Assembly (NCBI GenBank): GCA_024998595.1
Contig: JACOEK010000001.1
Span: forward strand, 434,001 to 498,000
DNA length: 64,000 bases
Origin: Nitrospira sp.
Lineage (GTDB): Bacteria; Nitrospirota; Nitrospiria; Nitrospirales; Nitrospiraceae
Reading direction: 5' to 3'
How positions within the stretch are numbered: position 1 is the first letter of the stretch; every line of letters starts with the position of its first letter. The translations under genes were made by a program, and so were the position numbers. Below, piece by piece: positions 45,049 to 55,230 of the stretch. Under the pieces are notes generated by a model. It was not told the DNA's origin, did no database searches, and saw only the letters and a list, made by a program, of their open reading frames with translations.

Positions 45049-45696
45049 ATGGTGATGCGTCGTGTGTGGCACAGTGGTGTACTCGTCGGATTGATGGTGA
45101 TGGCGCTCGTGGGGTTGTCGGAAACGACGCAGGCGGCGAAGCCGGAACTCAAGGGCAACTTTCAGGTGTTGAGTGATGAAAAATCGACCCACAAGCCGGG
45201 AAAAGTGCAATTGGTGGAGTTCGCCGATTTCTATTGCCCGCATTGCCACCGCTTTGACGGCGAAGGGCTGATGATTCTCGAGAAGGAATTCGGGACGAAG
45301 ATCGAAGCGGTCATGGTGGGGTATCCCGTGATCCCCGGCAAGTTGCCGACGGCCTTCGATATGTATGAGCAGGCCAAGAGCATGGGCAAGGGCAATGAGA
45401 TGAAGCGGGCGCTCTTCCGGACCATCCACAAAGACAAGGTTGGCATCATCGACAAGGCAATTCGCGAAGTCTTGATTCGCGAGGTCGGCCTGAATCCGGC
45501 GGCGTTCGAAGAAGGACTGGCCAGTGCGAAACCGGCGAAGGCGTTCGAGGACGGGCGGAAATGGGGTGATCGCATCAAGATCCAACAGACTCCGACCGTG
45601 TTGCTCGACGGCAACATCAAGGTCGAGCAAATTGACCCGGAAAATCTGAAGCTAATCATCCAAAGCATTCTGGACGGTGACGGGACGAAAAAATAA
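45049..45696 (+). CDS. DsbA-like thiol:disulfide oxidoreductase
   Basis: 215 residues. Signal peptide (VLVGLMVMALVGLSETTQA), thioredoxin fold with active site FYCPHCHRF (the CPHC of DsbA), helical insert, and cis-Pro segment IKIQQTPTVLLDG. Oxidises or isomerises disulfides in periplasmic proteins. ATG 45049 has AAGGAG 8 nt upstream. It lies 26 nt before copA, so copper export and periplasmic thiol chemistry may be co-expressed. Confidence 0.87.
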   Translation: MVMRRVWHSGVLVGLMVMALVGLSETTQAAKPELKGNFQVLSDEKSTHKPGKVQLVEFADFYCPHCHRFDGEGLMILEKEFGTKIEAVMVGYPVIPGKLPTAFDMYEQAKSMGKGNEMKRALFRTIHKDKVGIIDKAIREVLIREVGLNPAAFEEGLASAKPAKAFEDGRKWGDRIKIQQTPTVLLDGNIKVEQIDPENLKLIIQSILDGDGTKK

Positions 45697-45722
45697 TCTG
45701 GGCACGTCGCTCATGGTGATGA

Positions 45723-48611
45723 ATGGCTCTTGATCCAGTCTGCGGCATGACGGTGGAACCGGAAACGGCGGCGGGGCATGCGGAGCACGAGGGCGAGACC
45801 TATCACTTCTGCAGCCTCCACTGCCTGGACCAGTTCCACGCCGCGCCGGCTTACTACATCAAGAAGGAAGTGTCGGGCGGCGCCGGTGTTCAGAAGCCCG
45901 GCCGCCGCTCGCTTCCAATGATGCAGTCGATGCCGGAACAGCCGGCCACTGGCGGCGAACGCGATCCGGTCTGTGGAATGACGGTACAGCCTGCCACGGC
46001 GGCCGGATCGCACCGCCATAAAGAGCACACCTACTATTTCTGCTGTCAGGGCTGCCTGGAAAAATTTCGCGCCGATCCGGCCCGGTACCTCTCTCCTGCT
46101 GCGACCACCCCATCGATGCCTCTGCGTCAGTTCGGAGGAAAATCCCTGCCTATGTTGGGCTCATCCGCCGGTCAGACGGCTGCGACCGTGATCGATCCCG
46201 TCTGTGGGATGACGGTGGACCCAAAGACAGCAGCCGGATCGTTCGCCTATGACGGGACGACCTATTTCTTCTGCTGTCAGGGTTGTCTCACCAAGTTTCG
46301 CGCCGATCCACCACGCTATCTGTCGCCTGGTGCCGCCAAAGAACCAATGGCCGCCATTCCGCTTCCCTCAGGGACCAAGTATGTCTGTCCCATGTGCCCA
46401 GAGGTCTTGGAGGAGAAGCCCGTGCCTTGTCCGAAATGCGGCATGGCGCTGGAGCCGGATTCAGTGCAGGCCCTGCCGACTAAGACCGAATACGTGTGCC
46501 CGATGCATCCGGAGATTGTGCAAGCCGAGCCGGGGTCCTGCCCGAATTGCGGAATGGGGCTGGAACCACGGACGATCACTATTGAGGAGGAGTTGAATCC
46601 GGAGTTGGTCGACATGGCCCGGAGGTTCTGGGTGGGATTGGGACCGACCGCAGTCGTGTTCCTGCTGGCTATGTCGCATATGATTCCCGGCCATCCGATG
46701 CAGCATCTTCTGTCGGACACCCACTCGGCCTGGATACAGTTTGCACTCAGCACGCCGGTCGTACTTTGGGCCGGATGGCCGTTTTTCCAGCGCGGCTGGG
46801 CGTCGATCGTTCACCGCAGTCCGAACATGTTCACCCTGATCGCGATTGGCACCGGGACGGCATATCTCTATAGCGTGATGGCCACATTGCTGCCGTCGTG
46901 GATCCCGCAATCATTTCATCTCGAGAGCGGGGCGGTGCCGGTGTATTTCGAGGCGGCGGCGGTGATTACGGTGCTGGTCCTCTTGGGCCAAGTGTTGGAA
47001 CTGCGAGCCAGGAGCCGTACGACCGGCGCGATCAGGGCGCTGCTCGGCTTGGCGCCGAAGACCGCCCGCCGGTTGTTCGATGATGGCCGTGAAGAGGACG
47101 TGTTGCTGGAACAGGTGCAGGTCGGCGACCGGCTGCGGGTGCGTCCGGGCGAACGGGTACCGGTGGACGGAGTCATTCTCGAAGGCTCGACGTCGATTGA
47201 CGAGTCCATGATTACCGGCGAATCCATCCCTGTAGAAAAGTTTGCCGGCGAGCGGGTGACGGGCGGCACGATCAACGGATCGGGCGGCGTCGTGATGCGA
47301 GCGGATCGGGTAGGCGCGGATACACTCTTATCCCACATCGTTCGGATGGTGGCCGAGGCACAACGCAGTCGTGCACCTATCCAGCGTACAGCCGATGTGG
47401 TAGCCGGATATTTTGTCCCGATCGTCGTCGGCGTCGCGATCATGACCGGTGTGTTGTGGGCCTGGCTTGGACCCGAGCCGCGTCTTGCCCATGCTCTGTT
47501 GAATGCCGTGGCGGTGCTGATCATCGCCTGCCCTTGTGCGCTCGGATTGGCCACGCCCATGTCCATCATGGTGGGAACCGGGCGTGGAGCGTCGGCCGGG
47601 GTGTTGTTTAAAAAAGCCGAGGCGCTGGAAACGGTCGAAAAAATCACCACGCTGGTGTTCGACAAAACCGGCACGTTGACGGAGGGCAAGCCGAAGTTGC
47701 GGGTGGTCAGCGCGATGCCGCCCTGGTCTGAGACGGACCTGTTGCGATTGGCCGCGTCGGTCGAACGGGGTAGTGAGCATCCGGTGGCCAGTGCAATTGT
47801 CGGCGGGGCCGAAGCGCGAGGGTTGGTGTTGGAGTCGGCGGCCGGGTTCACGTCGAAGGCGGGAAAGGGTGTCATGGCGACCGTCGGAACGAAGCGGGTT
47901 GCGGTGGGCACCATTGACTGGTTGCGGGAGTTGAAGGTCGCCGATGAGGGCCCGCTGGCCGCCTTGGACGCGAATGCCGAGTTGATGCGGCAGACAGGGC
48001 AAACCGTAATGTTGGTTGCGGTGGACGGCCAGCCGATCGGATTGCTGGGTGTGGCCGACCCCATCAAGAGTTCCACGCCGGAGGCTCTTCGCCTGTTAAG
48101 GCAGGAAGGCATTCGTCTGGTGATGGTGACCGGCGACCATGCGGTGACGGCCCAGGCGGTGGCCAAGGAACTGAGATTGGATGAGGTCCGGGCCGGCGTG
48201 AAGCCCGAAGACAAGAGCCGGATCGTGCAAGAATTTCAACGGCAGGGCCAGGTGGTGGCAATGGCCGGAGACGGTATCAACGATGCGCCCGCTCTTGCAC
48301 AGGCGGATGTCGGGATAGCCATGGGAACCGGCACCGATGTGGCCATGGAGAATGCCGGGGTTACCCTCGTGAAAGGGGATCTACGGGGGATCGTCCGGGC
48401 CTACCGCTTGAGCAAAGCGACGATGCGCAACATCCGTCAGAATCTCTTCTTCGCCTTTGTGTACAATAGTATCGGTGTGCCTGTGGCCGCCGGGCTCTTT
48501 TATCCGCTGTTCGGTCTCCTGCTGAGCCCGATGATCGCTAGTGCGGCCATGACCTGTAGTTCACTGTCGGTGATCTCGAACGCGTTACGTCTCCGGCAAA
48601 CCGATTTATGA
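45723..48611 (+). CDS. copA: Copper-translocating P1B-type ATPase with three YHS domains
   Basis: 962 residues. N-terminal triplicated YHS domains (DPVCGMTV, then FCSLHC or FCCQGC; residues ~3-45, 80-125, 160-205), two heavy-metal-binding CPMCPE/CPMHPE-PxxCPxCGM domains (residues ~218-285), eight membrane helices, the CPC motif in helix 6 (IIACPCALG), phosphorylation site [15 protein letters not shown] and GDGINDAP. C-terminal [11 protein letters not shown] and MTCSSLSV fit the P1B-1 Cu(I) class. Exports Cu(I) from the cytoplasm. No classical HMA domain. Downstream of the DsbA-like gene. Confidence 0.93.
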   Translation: MALDPVCGMTVEPETAAGHAEHEGETYHFCSLHCLDQFHAAPAYYIKKEVSGGAGVQKPGRRSLPMMQSMPEQPATGGERDPVCGMTVQPATAAGSHRHKEHTYYFCCQGCLEKFRADPARYLSPAATTPSMPLRQFGGKSLPMLGSSAGQTAATVIDPVCGMTVDPKTAAGSFAYDGTTYFFCCQGCLTKFRADPPRYLSPGAAKEPMAAIPLPSGTKYVCPMCPEVLEEKPVPCPKCGMALEPDSVQALPTKTEYVCPMHPEIVQAEPGSCPNCGMGLEPRTITIEEELNPELVDMARRFWVGLGPTAVVFLLAMSHMIPGHPMQHLLSDTHSAWIQFALSTPVVLWAGWPFFQRGWASIVHRSPNMFTLIAIGTGTAYLYSVMATLLPSWIPQSFHLESGAVPVYFEAAAVITVLVLLGQVLELRARSRTTGAIRALLGLAPKTARRLFDDGREEDVLLEQVQVGDRLRVRPGERVPVDGVILEGSTSIDESMITGESIPVEKFAGERVTGGTINGSGGVVMRADRVGADTLLSHIVRMVAEAQRSRAPIQRTADVVAGYFVPIVVGVAIMTGVLWAWLGPEPRLAHALLNAVAVLIIACPCALGLATPMSIMVGTGRGASAGVLFKKAEALETVEKITTLVFDKTGTLTEGKPKLRVVSAMPPWSETDLLRLAASVERGSEHPVASAIVGGAEARGLVLESAAGFTSKAGKGVMATVGTKRVAVGTIDWLRELKVADEGPLAALDANAELMRQTGQTVMLVAVDGQPIGLLGVADPIKSSTPEALRLLRQEGIRLVMVTGDHAVTAQAVAKELRLDEVRAGVKPEDKSRIVQEFQRQGQVVAMAGDGINDAPALAQADVGIAMGTGTDVAMENAGVTLVKGDLRGIVRAYRLSKATMRNIRQNLFFAFVYNSIGVPVAAGLFYPLFGLLLSPMIASAAMTCSSLSVISNALRLRQTDL

Positions 48612-48661
48612 GTTCTGCGTGTGCATGACCCCGTCGCATGATAGGCTGGGGCCTGCCGTTT

Positions 48662-48932
48662 CTAGCAGGATGCGGAAAAATTTCGCCAGCGGCGTTCTCA
48701 CGAGACACGGCCGCCTCACCGGCTCGGCGGCGTTCACAAGCGTGACGCGCGGTATTCCGCGCGTCGTGAACCTCACAGGCCCACCGTACTGCGAGAGTAC
48801 GATTCGCCTCCTCGCTCGTTGCGGCCTTGCTGGACGTGCTTTTTGCGCATCCTGCGTTGGTTGTGACGCGAGACAGAACGGAGCTCAACGCGGGCTACTA
48901 TGCAACAGACTGGTTTTTCCGCAGCCTTCTAG
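48662..48932. repeat. Dispersed palindromic repeat with terminal inverted repeats
   Basis: Left end CTAGCAGGATGCGGAAAAA (48662) matches the reverse complement of the right end at 48914-48932 in 17 of 19 positions; a second internal right end CGCATCCTGC lies at 48846-48855 and pairs perfectly with 48665-48674. Inside is a strong hairpin GACGCGCGG/CCGCGCGTC (48744-48765) and a segment ending GGCCTTGCTGGAC shared with the repeat at 59892. Resembles a MITE or nested pair of such elements. No transposase inside. It fills the gap between copA and the Deg protease gene. Confidence 0.7.
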
Positions 48933-48946
48933 GGATGTTTCACAGC

Positions 48947-50380
48947 ATGTCGTTACGTGAATCACAACCGGGCCTGCTGGCTCTGGGAATCGTGGGCGTC
49001 CTATTGAGTTGCTGGTCGGCGGGGTCTGCCTCGGCGTCTGATGTCCTGGTGCCGCGTGTGTCGAAGGTGAGCACGACCGGCGATTTGCAGGCTCAGGTGC
49101 GAGCCACTGCCGCTAAGGTCCTTCCGGCCGTCGTCAGTATTGCTTCCACCGTCATGGTGCACGATCAGGCGTTCAGCGATGAAGGCCTGCCCTTTGGCAT
49201 GTTTAAGGATGTGCCGCCGCGCCGGCAATACGGGCAAGGATCCGGCGTGATCGTGTCATCGGACGGCTACATCATCACCAACAACCATGTAGTGGCCGAT
49301 GCGGTGGATGTCGAAGTGATTCTGGCCGACCGACGGCAGTTCAAAGGCCGGGTCGTGGCGACCGATCCGAAGACGGATGTCGCCGTCGTAAAAATCAATG
49401 CCAGCGGCCTCCCCACCGCGGCCTGGGGCGATTCCAGCGCGCTCGCTGTCGGTGATTTTGTTCTGGCCATCGGGAATCCTCTCGGCTTGAGCCGCACGGT
49501 GACCTTCGGTATCGTCAGCGCGGTCGGGCGTGCGGACGTAGGGGTTGCCGATGTGGAAGATTTCATTCAGACCGATGCGCCGATCAATCCCGGAAATTCA
49601 GGGGGCGCGTTGGTGAACACGAATGGAGAGTTGGTTGGGATCAATACGGCGATCGCCAGCCCCACCGGTGGGAGCGTCGGCGTCGGTTTCGCCATTCCCA
49701 GCAACATGGCCAGGACCGCCATGCAGAGCCTCATCAAGACAGGCCGTGTAGTGCGCGGGTTTCTGGGCGCCTCCACCCAGGATGTGACGCCGTTGCTGGC
49801 CAAGATTTTTCACCTGCCGGATGTGAAGGGATCGATCATCACCGACCTGCAGGCCAAGGGCTCAGCCGAGCGGGCTGGTTTGAAGCGCGGCGATGTGGTG
49901 GTGCGGTTCGATGGGCGCGATGTCATGGACAGCGGCCATCTGCGCAATCTTATGGCGGCGGCCGCCATCGGCAGCAAGCACCGGATCGAACTCCTGCGGG
50001 ATGCCCGCTTGATGCAGGCGGAATTGACGGTGCAGGAAGCGCCGCGCGAACGGCAACGGAAAGCGCAGACTGCTGAGACGGCAGGTCCCACGGCGCATCC
50101 ACTGTCCGGTGTGATCGTCGATGAAATCACTCCCGCGCTGGCGCGGCAAATGGATCTCCCTGCCAACACCGGTCTCGTCGTGACGGATATCGAGGACGGC
50201 AGCCTGGCGGAAGTGTCGGGGCTTCAACCCGGCGATCTGCTCCTGGAACTCAATCGACAACCCATTCCCAACTTCAGCACATTTCAACGGCTCGCCGAGC
50301 CGCTCCGCTCCACGGACCTCGCCCTCCTCCTCATCAACAGGCAGGGCAGCCTCCTCTACATCCCGATCCAAACAGAGTAG
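48947..50380 (+). CDS. Deg/HtrA-family periplasmic serine protease
   Basis: 477 residues. Signal peptide (LLALGIVGVLLSCWSAGSASA), trypsin-like domain with His in TNNHVV, Asp in KTDVAVV and Ser in NPGNSGGAL, then two PDZ domains (GSAERAGLKRGDVVVRFDG and ITPALARQMDLPANTG through LAEVSGLQPGDLLLEL). Degrades or refolds damaged envelope proteins. Start set at ATG 48947, just after the palindromic repeat; the frame is open to 48827, but that part lies within the repeat. Confidence 0.9.
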   Translation: MSLRESQPGLLALGIVGVLLSCWSAGSASASDVLVPRVSKVSTTGDLQAQVRATAAKVLPAVVSIASTVMVHDQAFSDEGLPFGMFKDVPPRRQYGQGSGVIVSSDGYIITNNHVVADAVDVEVILADRRQFKGRVVATDPKTDVAVVKINASGLPTAAWGDSSALAVGDFVLAIGNPLGLSRTVTFGIVSAVGRADVGVADVEDFIQTDAPINPGNSGGALVNTNGELVGINTAIASPTGGSVGVGFAIPSNMARTAMQSLIKTGRVVRGFLGASTQDVTPLLAKIFHLPDVKGSIITDLQAKGSAERAGLKRGDVVVRFDGRDVMDSGHLRNLMAAAAIGSKHRIELLRDARLMQAELTVQEAPRERQRKAQTAETAGPTAHPLSGVIVDEITPALARQMDLPANTGLVVTDIEDGSLAEVSGLQPGDLLLELNRQPIPNFSTFQRLAEPLRSTDLALLLINRQGSLLYIPIQTE

Positions 50381-50538
50381 TCGGTTCGCGATCGCAGCGA
50401 CTCCACTGCGGATGTCCGACGGCGGCACCACGACGCCCGCCGGCCGCTCAGTCCTGCCTGTAAAGATTTTCAAAGAAATTGAATTTCTCAATAACTGCGA
50501 CATACTTATTACGTGTTGGCTCGGGGAGCCCGAATATC

Positions 50539-50931
50539 ATGGTGAAGAGGTATGCCGTGTGGTCGATCAGAGCGGTAGGTTGTCTAGTGGTGCTGTGGTT
50601 CTGTTCGGCCTGTGCCCCGGAGCCTGATCATGCTCCGTCGTATCTCGTCGGGGTGTGGGAGACGCGGACTGACGGCTATGCCGATCAACATATGTTCATT
50701 GATCAAACCCGGATCGGGTTCGGAACCAGCGCGCTTGCGGCGGACGGCTATGTGATCACGAAGGTGGATGAAAGCCGGGAGGGCGACAAGACGCTGTTCG
50801 TCGTGTCGTACCAGGATGCCGAGCAGGCCAAATTTCAACTGGCCTTCTTTTATGAGCCCGCCGGAGGCGGGCGGATCACGTTTAAGAATCAGGACCATTT
50901 GATATGGACGAAAAGGGCGGCGACCACATGA
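50539..50931 (+). CDS. Small lipoprotein of unknown function
   Basis: 130 residues. Basic N-terminus, hydrophobic helix and lipobox WFCSACAPE, then a beta-rich domain (YLVGVWETRTDGYADQHMFIDQTRIGFG, KTLFVVSYQDAEQAKFQLAFFYE). The pattern resembles lipocalin-like assay domains but I cannot assign it. ATG 50539 has GGGGAG upstream. Its stop overlaps the next start (ATGA), so it is translationally coupled to the HAMP protein. Confidence 0.65.
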   Translation: MVKRYAVWSIRAVGCLVVLWFCSACAPEPDHAPSYLVGVWETRTDGYADQHMFIDQTRIGFGTSALAADGYVITKVDESREGDKTLFVVSYQDAEQAKFQLAFFYEPAGGGRITFKNQDHLIWTKRAATT

Positions 50932-51563
50932 GCCGGCCACGATTCAGGCGGCATTTTTTGTGGGATACGGTCCAGCCGCGGTTCCTGGGCCTGAGCCTGC
51001 TTTATGTGGTGGTGGTGATCGCCGCGGTCTCCGGCGCGTTGTTTCTTCCTCTCATGTTGCAATTGGATCACCTTCCGCTGTCTTCGGCTGAGGCGCAGCG
51101 CGTGGCCGATCAGTTTGAATTGCTGCATAGCCGGTTCTGGCCGGCTGTCGCGGGGGTGTCGTTGTTGCTGATCGTGCACGGGGTCTTTTTCACGCACCGG
51201 ATTGCAGGTCCGCTCTATCGCTTTCGACGGATTTTCCAGTCGGTGGCGAGCGGGGATTTGACCGTGCGGACGTCGATTCGGAAGAGCGACTATCTGCATG
51301 CCGAAGCCCAGTGTCTCGGGGAAATGGTCAGTGCGTTGCGAGAAAAGATCGGCCGGATCGAGGCGCACCATGCGGACATCTCTCCACAGTTAGAAAAGCT
51401 CAAGGCGGCGGCTGCGCGTGGTGCGATGCGCGAGGTGGAGCAGGAGGCTGATCGATTGCGCGCGACCGTCGAACAATTGGCGCAGGACATGGAGCCGTTC
51501 CAGACCAAGACCCACGCCGGTGAAACAACACCCGCGCCGCTGCCTGCCGCTGCAGGATTCTAG
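50928..51563 (+). CDS. Two-TM HAMP-domain protein
   Basis: 211 residues. Two membrane helices (FLGLSLLYVVVVIAAVSGALFLPLML and FWPAVAGVSLLLIVHGVFF) surround a short periplasmic loop; a HAMP segment (HRIAGPLYRFRRIFQSVASGDLTVRTSIRKSDY) and a coiled-coil follow. No kinase, cyclase or methyl-accepting domain is attached, so it is a stand-alone HAMP protein that could pass a signal to partners. Start overlaps the lipoprotein stop. Precedes the pseudopilin by 9 nt. Confidence 0.75.
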   Translation: MSRPRFRRHFLWDTVQPRFLGLSLLYVVVVIAAVSGALFLPLMLQLDHLPLSSAEAQRVADQFELLHSRFWPAVAGVSLLLIVHGVFFTHRIAGPLYRFRRIFQSVASGDLTVRTSIRKSDYLHAEAQCLGEMVSALREKIGRIEAHHADISPQLEKLKAAAARGAMREVEQEADRLRATVEQLAQDMEPFQTKTHAGETTPAPLPAAAGF

Positions 51564-51572
51564 GCCCACAGT

Positions 51573-52313
51573 ATGCCTCACGCTGCAGTTGATCGCCGAC
51601 AACAGGGATTTACGATCGTCGAACTGGCGATTGTGATGGTGATTGTCGGCGCCTTGGCCGGACTGGCTATCCCGACCTACTTGGGGTATTTGGACAAGGC
51701 CAGGCTCGCCCGCTGTATTGCCGAGATTCGGTACATTTCGCGCGCCGTCGATTCGTATAAAGCCGCCTATGATGTCTTCCCGGATACGCTGGCCGAAGCG
51801 GGGGCAGGCGACATCATCGATCCTTGGGGGAATCCTTACGCCTATCTCAATATTGCGGCCATGAATTTGCCCGGTGCCAGTGGAGGAAGCGGTGGTGCCG
51901 GCGGCGCTGGTGGCGCAGGCTCCGGCGGATCTGGCGGGAGTGGCGGTTCTGGAGGAACCAGCCCGTCCACCGCTCCGGGCGGAGCGAGCACGCCCACGGC
52001 TCCGAGTGGAACGAGCACCCACGGCGGAGCTGGCGGAAGTTCAGGCGCAACGACCACGACCACGACCGGGCACGGGCCAGGTGCCTGGCACTGGATCTTG
52101 CCCGACGAGGCCAATGCCGCGCAGCCTGCCGGAGTCGGACCCAGCCCAAGACCGCGCATGGACCGGTTTCTGCACCCGATCAATTCCGATTACGATCTCT
52201 ACAGCATGGGCAAAGACGGGCAGACGGTTTTGCCGCTAACGGCGCGGCAAAGCCATGACGACGTGATCCGTGCGAACGACGGCAGTTTCGTCGGGCTAGC
52301 CGTGGAGTTTTAG
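51573..52313 (+). CDS. Type II pseudopilin (GspG-like) with Gly/Thr-rich insertion
   Basis: 246 residues. Prepilin signal QQG/FTIVELAIVMVIVGALAGLAIP with cleavage before Phe and Glu at +5. The helix continues to DPWGNPYAYLNI as in GspG, and the C-terminal DYDLYSMGKDGQ motif matches GspG's final sheet. Between them lies a low-complexity insert of ~90 residues (GGSGGAGGAGG and Ser/Thr/Pro-rich stretches). Forms part of a type II secretion or pilus-like fibre; the insert would sit in the exposed loop. No other Gsp genes are near. Confidence 0.8.
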   Translation: MPHAAVDRRQQGFTIVELAIVMVIVGALAGLAIPTYLGYLDKARLARCIAEIRYISRAVDSYKAAYDVFPDTLAEAGAGDIIDPWGNPYAYLNIAAMNLPGASGGSGGAGGAGGAGSGGSGGSGGSGGTSPSTAPGGASTPTAPSGTSTHGGAGGSSGATTTTTTGHGPGAWHWILPDEANAAQPAGVGPSPRPRMDRFLHPINSDYDLYSMGKDGQTVLPLTARQSHDDVIRANDGSFVGLAVEF

Positions 52314-52422
52314 CGGGACGCGCAACACGACGTGTCGTGATGAAACACCGCCTGTGCAGTTGCGTCTCATCCATTATTCCTCACATGAGTATTCCCGCAG
52401 CCGTTTAGGAGAACGAGGCCTC

Positions 52423-55179
52423 GTGCAGATCGAATACTCCTTTCTCCGCAGTCGTGTCGCCCGCCGCGTGTTTGTTCTCTTCATCCTCTGTGCCCTGTTG
52501 CCCGTCGGCGCGTTGAGTCTGGTGTCGTTGACCGACGTGACCAGCCAGCTCACGCAACAAGCCGAACGTCGAGTGCGACAGGAAAGCAAGGCCATGGGCA
52601 TGGCGGTGTACCAACGGCTGTTGCTCCTGGAGGCGGAACTTCTGTCCACCATCGCACAACAGCGGGCGGGACTGACAGCGCAGCCAGGAGATGTGCAGCC
52701 GCAAGTGTTGCCGAGCCTGCCGGGTTTTGTCGGCATGGCCTCCGTGGCCGAGGATGGCGAAGCTGTCGTGTTTCTCGGCGAGCTGCAGGCTATCCCGTCC
52801 TTGTCTCAGGCACAGCGGGCCCTGCTTCGTCAGAACAAGACATTGCTGATGGTCGAGCCGACCGGTCCGGAACGGTCCCGGTTCTTTCTCTCCCGGCTCT
52901 CGGATGTCGACGGGCGCGTAGTGGTGGCAGAACTCAATCACGAATTTTTATGGGACTTGGGTGGAAGTATGACCCTGCCCGCGGATACCTCGATGTGTGT
53001 CTTCGGCCAGGAGCGCACCGCTTTGTTTTGCAGTCATGCAACATCGGCGGCGTTGATCCAACAGTGGCCAGCACAAGGTGGCGGCAGTGCCGGATTGTTC
53101 GAATGGCGAGACGAGCAGGACGTGTATCTGGCCGGTTCATGGGCGATCCCACTGCGATTTCAATTCTTGACGGCCCCGTGGACGGTCGTGCTGAGCGAGC
53201 CCCAGAGTTCGGTGTTGGCGCCACTCGCGAGTTTTCATTATCGGTTCATCCTGATCGTCGTGATCGCGCTGCTTGCCGTGGCCTTGCTCAGTGTGAGTCA
53301 AATTCGAAAAACGATGGTTCCGCTGGAGAAACTCGGGGAGGGAACCAGGCGTGTCGCAGCGAGAAACTTCTCGCAGCCGGTGCAGGTCAAAAGTGGCGAT
53401 GAGTTCGAGGAACTGGCCGTCTCGTTTAATGCCATGGCGAATCGGCTGCATCAACAGTTCACCCAACTGGCGACGATTCACGAAATCGACCGCTCCGTGC
53501 TGTCGGTGCTCGATCCCAGTCGCATCGTGGATACCGTCTTGGTTCGCTTGCGCGAGGTGTCGCCTTGCGAAGGGATTGCGGTTCTGCTGATTGATCCTGC
53601 GGATGCTGCCCGCGGGTGGGTCTATGCCCGCGTCGGGTCGGCTGGTGCGGAGACCAGCATGGCAGGGGTGGCGGTGAGTGAGGATGAGCGCCTCATGTTC
53701 GTGGCCCATCAAGGCAGTGCCACATTGAGCAGCCCGGTTGCGGGTGGGATGTTTGGGCCTCTCTGCGGGCCTGGCGTGGCGTCGCTGCTGATCTTGCCGT
53801 TGTTTCGGGCGCATGACCTGCTGGGCGGGATTGCATTGAGTTATCAGCGCGCACCCGACATGAACGATGAGCGGCTGGCGCAGTTGCGTCAATTGGCAGA
53901 TCAGGTGGCGGTGGCCTTGAGCAATGCCTCGGATCTCGCAGAGCGCAAGCGCGCAGAAACCTCACTTCGTGAGAGCAATACACGACTGGAGCAGGCGATG
54001 ACCGACCTGCAAACCGCACAGCAGCAAATGGTGCAGCAGGAACGGCTTCGCGCCTTGGGTCAAATGGCGAGCGGCATCGCGCACGATTTCAACAATACCC
54101 TGTCGCCCATCATGGGCTTCAGCGAGCTGTTGCTCATTGCTCCGCAGATGTCCGCCGATCCGGCACAACTGAAGGAGTATCTGCAGACTATCAATATGGC
54201 GGCCAAGGACGCGGCCAAGGTCGTGAGTCGTCTGCGGGAGTTTTATCGTCCCCGTCTCGATGCGGACCTGGCCGGCATCGTGGACCTGAATCGACTGGTC
54301 GAACAGAGTGTGAAGCTGAGCCAGCCGAAATGGAAGGATCAGGCCTTGGCAAATGGAGTCGCCATCGAGATCAAGACGGAATTGGATTCGGTGCCGTCGG
54401 TGGCCGGGCACGAATCGGAGTTGCGTGAAGTGCTGACCAATCTGGTCTTCAACGCCGTCGACGCCATGCCGAAAAGCGGCTCCATCACGCTGCGGACGAA
54501 GGGAGACGGAGATCACGTGCGCCTGGAAGTCAGCGATACCGGCACGGGGATGACCGAAGAGGTGCGCCAGCGTTGTCTCGAGCCGTTCTTTTCAACCAAA
54601 GGCGAAAAAGGTTCCGGACTCGGGTTGGCGATGGTGTATGGGATCATCAAACGGCTGCGGGGGACCATCGATATCACCAGTGCTGTCGGCGTCGGGACAA
54701 CGTTCAGCATCCGTCTGCCGATTCAAGCCGAGCAAGAAGCGGGCGCGAAGCAAGAAAGCAACAGGCTGGCGGGTGTGCGGCTGCAGATCCTGGTGGTCGA
54801 CGACGATCCGTTGGTAGGGCGTGTCACCGGAGAGTATCTGCGGGTGGCTGGCCATCAGGTGGACGTGGTGACCAGCGCGGCCGATGCCGTGAAGCGGTTC
54901 AACCCCGAGCGCGTGCATCTGGTCGTGACCGATCACGGCATGCCGAACATGACCGGGCGGCAATTGGCCGAGGTGATCAAACAGGTGTCGCCCGAGACTC
55001 CAGTGGTACTCCTGACCGGTGGCGACGAGATTGACGTGAAGGAGCCCGCTTCGTCGGCCGTCGATGCCGAGTTGTGCAAACCGCTGACCATGGCGGCGCT
55101 TCAGCGCACGCTGTCGTCCCTCACGTTTCCCGGTCATCTCCCTGCGGAGAGCCGAAAAGAAATTGGCGATGCGGCCTGA
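52423..55179 (+). CDS. Hybrid sensor histidine kinase
   Basis: 918 residues. First helix (RRVFVLFILCALLPVGALSLVSL), a periplasmic sensor domain (~240 residues), second helix (FILIVVIALLAVALLSVSQI), HAMP (RRVAARNFSQPVQVKSGDEFEELAVSFN), GAF-like domain, HisKA with phospho-accepting His in SGIAHDFNNTLSP, HATPase (NLVFNAVDAM, DTGTGM, KGSGLGLAMV) and a C-terminal receiver with phospho-Asp in VVTDHGMP. GTG 52423 chosen after TAGGAG. Next to an HD-GYP response regulator, a likely output. Confidence 0.87.
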   Translation: MQIEYSFLRSRVARRVFVLFILCALLPVGALSLVSLTDVTSQLTQQAERRVRQESKAMGMAVYQRLLLLEAELLSTIAQQRAGLTAQPGDVQPQVLPSLPGFVGMASVAEDGEAVVFLGELQAIPSLSQAQRALLRQNKTLLMVEPTGPERSRFFLSRLSDVDGRVVVAELNHEFLWDLGGSMTLPADTSMCVFGQERTALFCSHATSAALIQQWPAQGGGSAGLFEWRDEQDVYLAGSWAIPLRFQFLTAPWTVVLSEPQSSVLAPLASFHYRFILIVVIALLAVALLSVSQIRKTMVPLEKLGEGTRRVAARNFSQPVQVKSGDEFEELAVSFNAMANRLHQQFTQLATIHEIDRSVLSVLDPSRIVDTVLVRLREVSPCEGIAVLLIDPADAARGWVYARVGSAGAETSMAGVAVSEDERLMFVAHQGSATLSSPVAGGMFGPLCGPGVASLLILPLFRAHDLLGGIALSYQRAPDMNDERLAQLRQLADQVAVALSNASDLAERKRAETSLRESNTRLEQAMTDLQTAQQQMVQQERLRALGQMASGIAHDFNNTLSPIMGFSELLLIAPQMSADPAQLKEYLQTINMAAKDAAKVVSRLREFYRPRLDADLAGIVDLNRLVEQSVKLSQPKWKDQALANGVAIEIKTELDSVPSVAGHESELREVLTNLVFNAVDAMPKSGSITLRTKGDGDHVRLEVSDTGTGMTEEVRQRCLEPFFSTKGEKGSGLGLAMVYGIIKRLRGTIDITSAVGVGTTFSIRLPIQAEQEAGAKQESNRLAGVRLQILVVDDDPLVGRVTGEYLRVAGHQVDVVTSAADAVKRFNPERVHLVVTDHGMPNMTGRQLAEVIKQVSPETPVVLLTGGDEIDVKEPASSAVDAELCKPLTMAALQRTLSSLTFPGHLPAESRKEIGDAA

Positions 55180-55230
55180 GGGTGGTAGGCTCAATGGTAC
55201 AAAATCTGTGAGAGAAGGAGCCGCGCGAGT

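Noticed and set aside
48827-48946. Extended N-terminus of the Deg protease
   Set aside because: It lies within the palindromic repeat and precedes a normal signal peptide.
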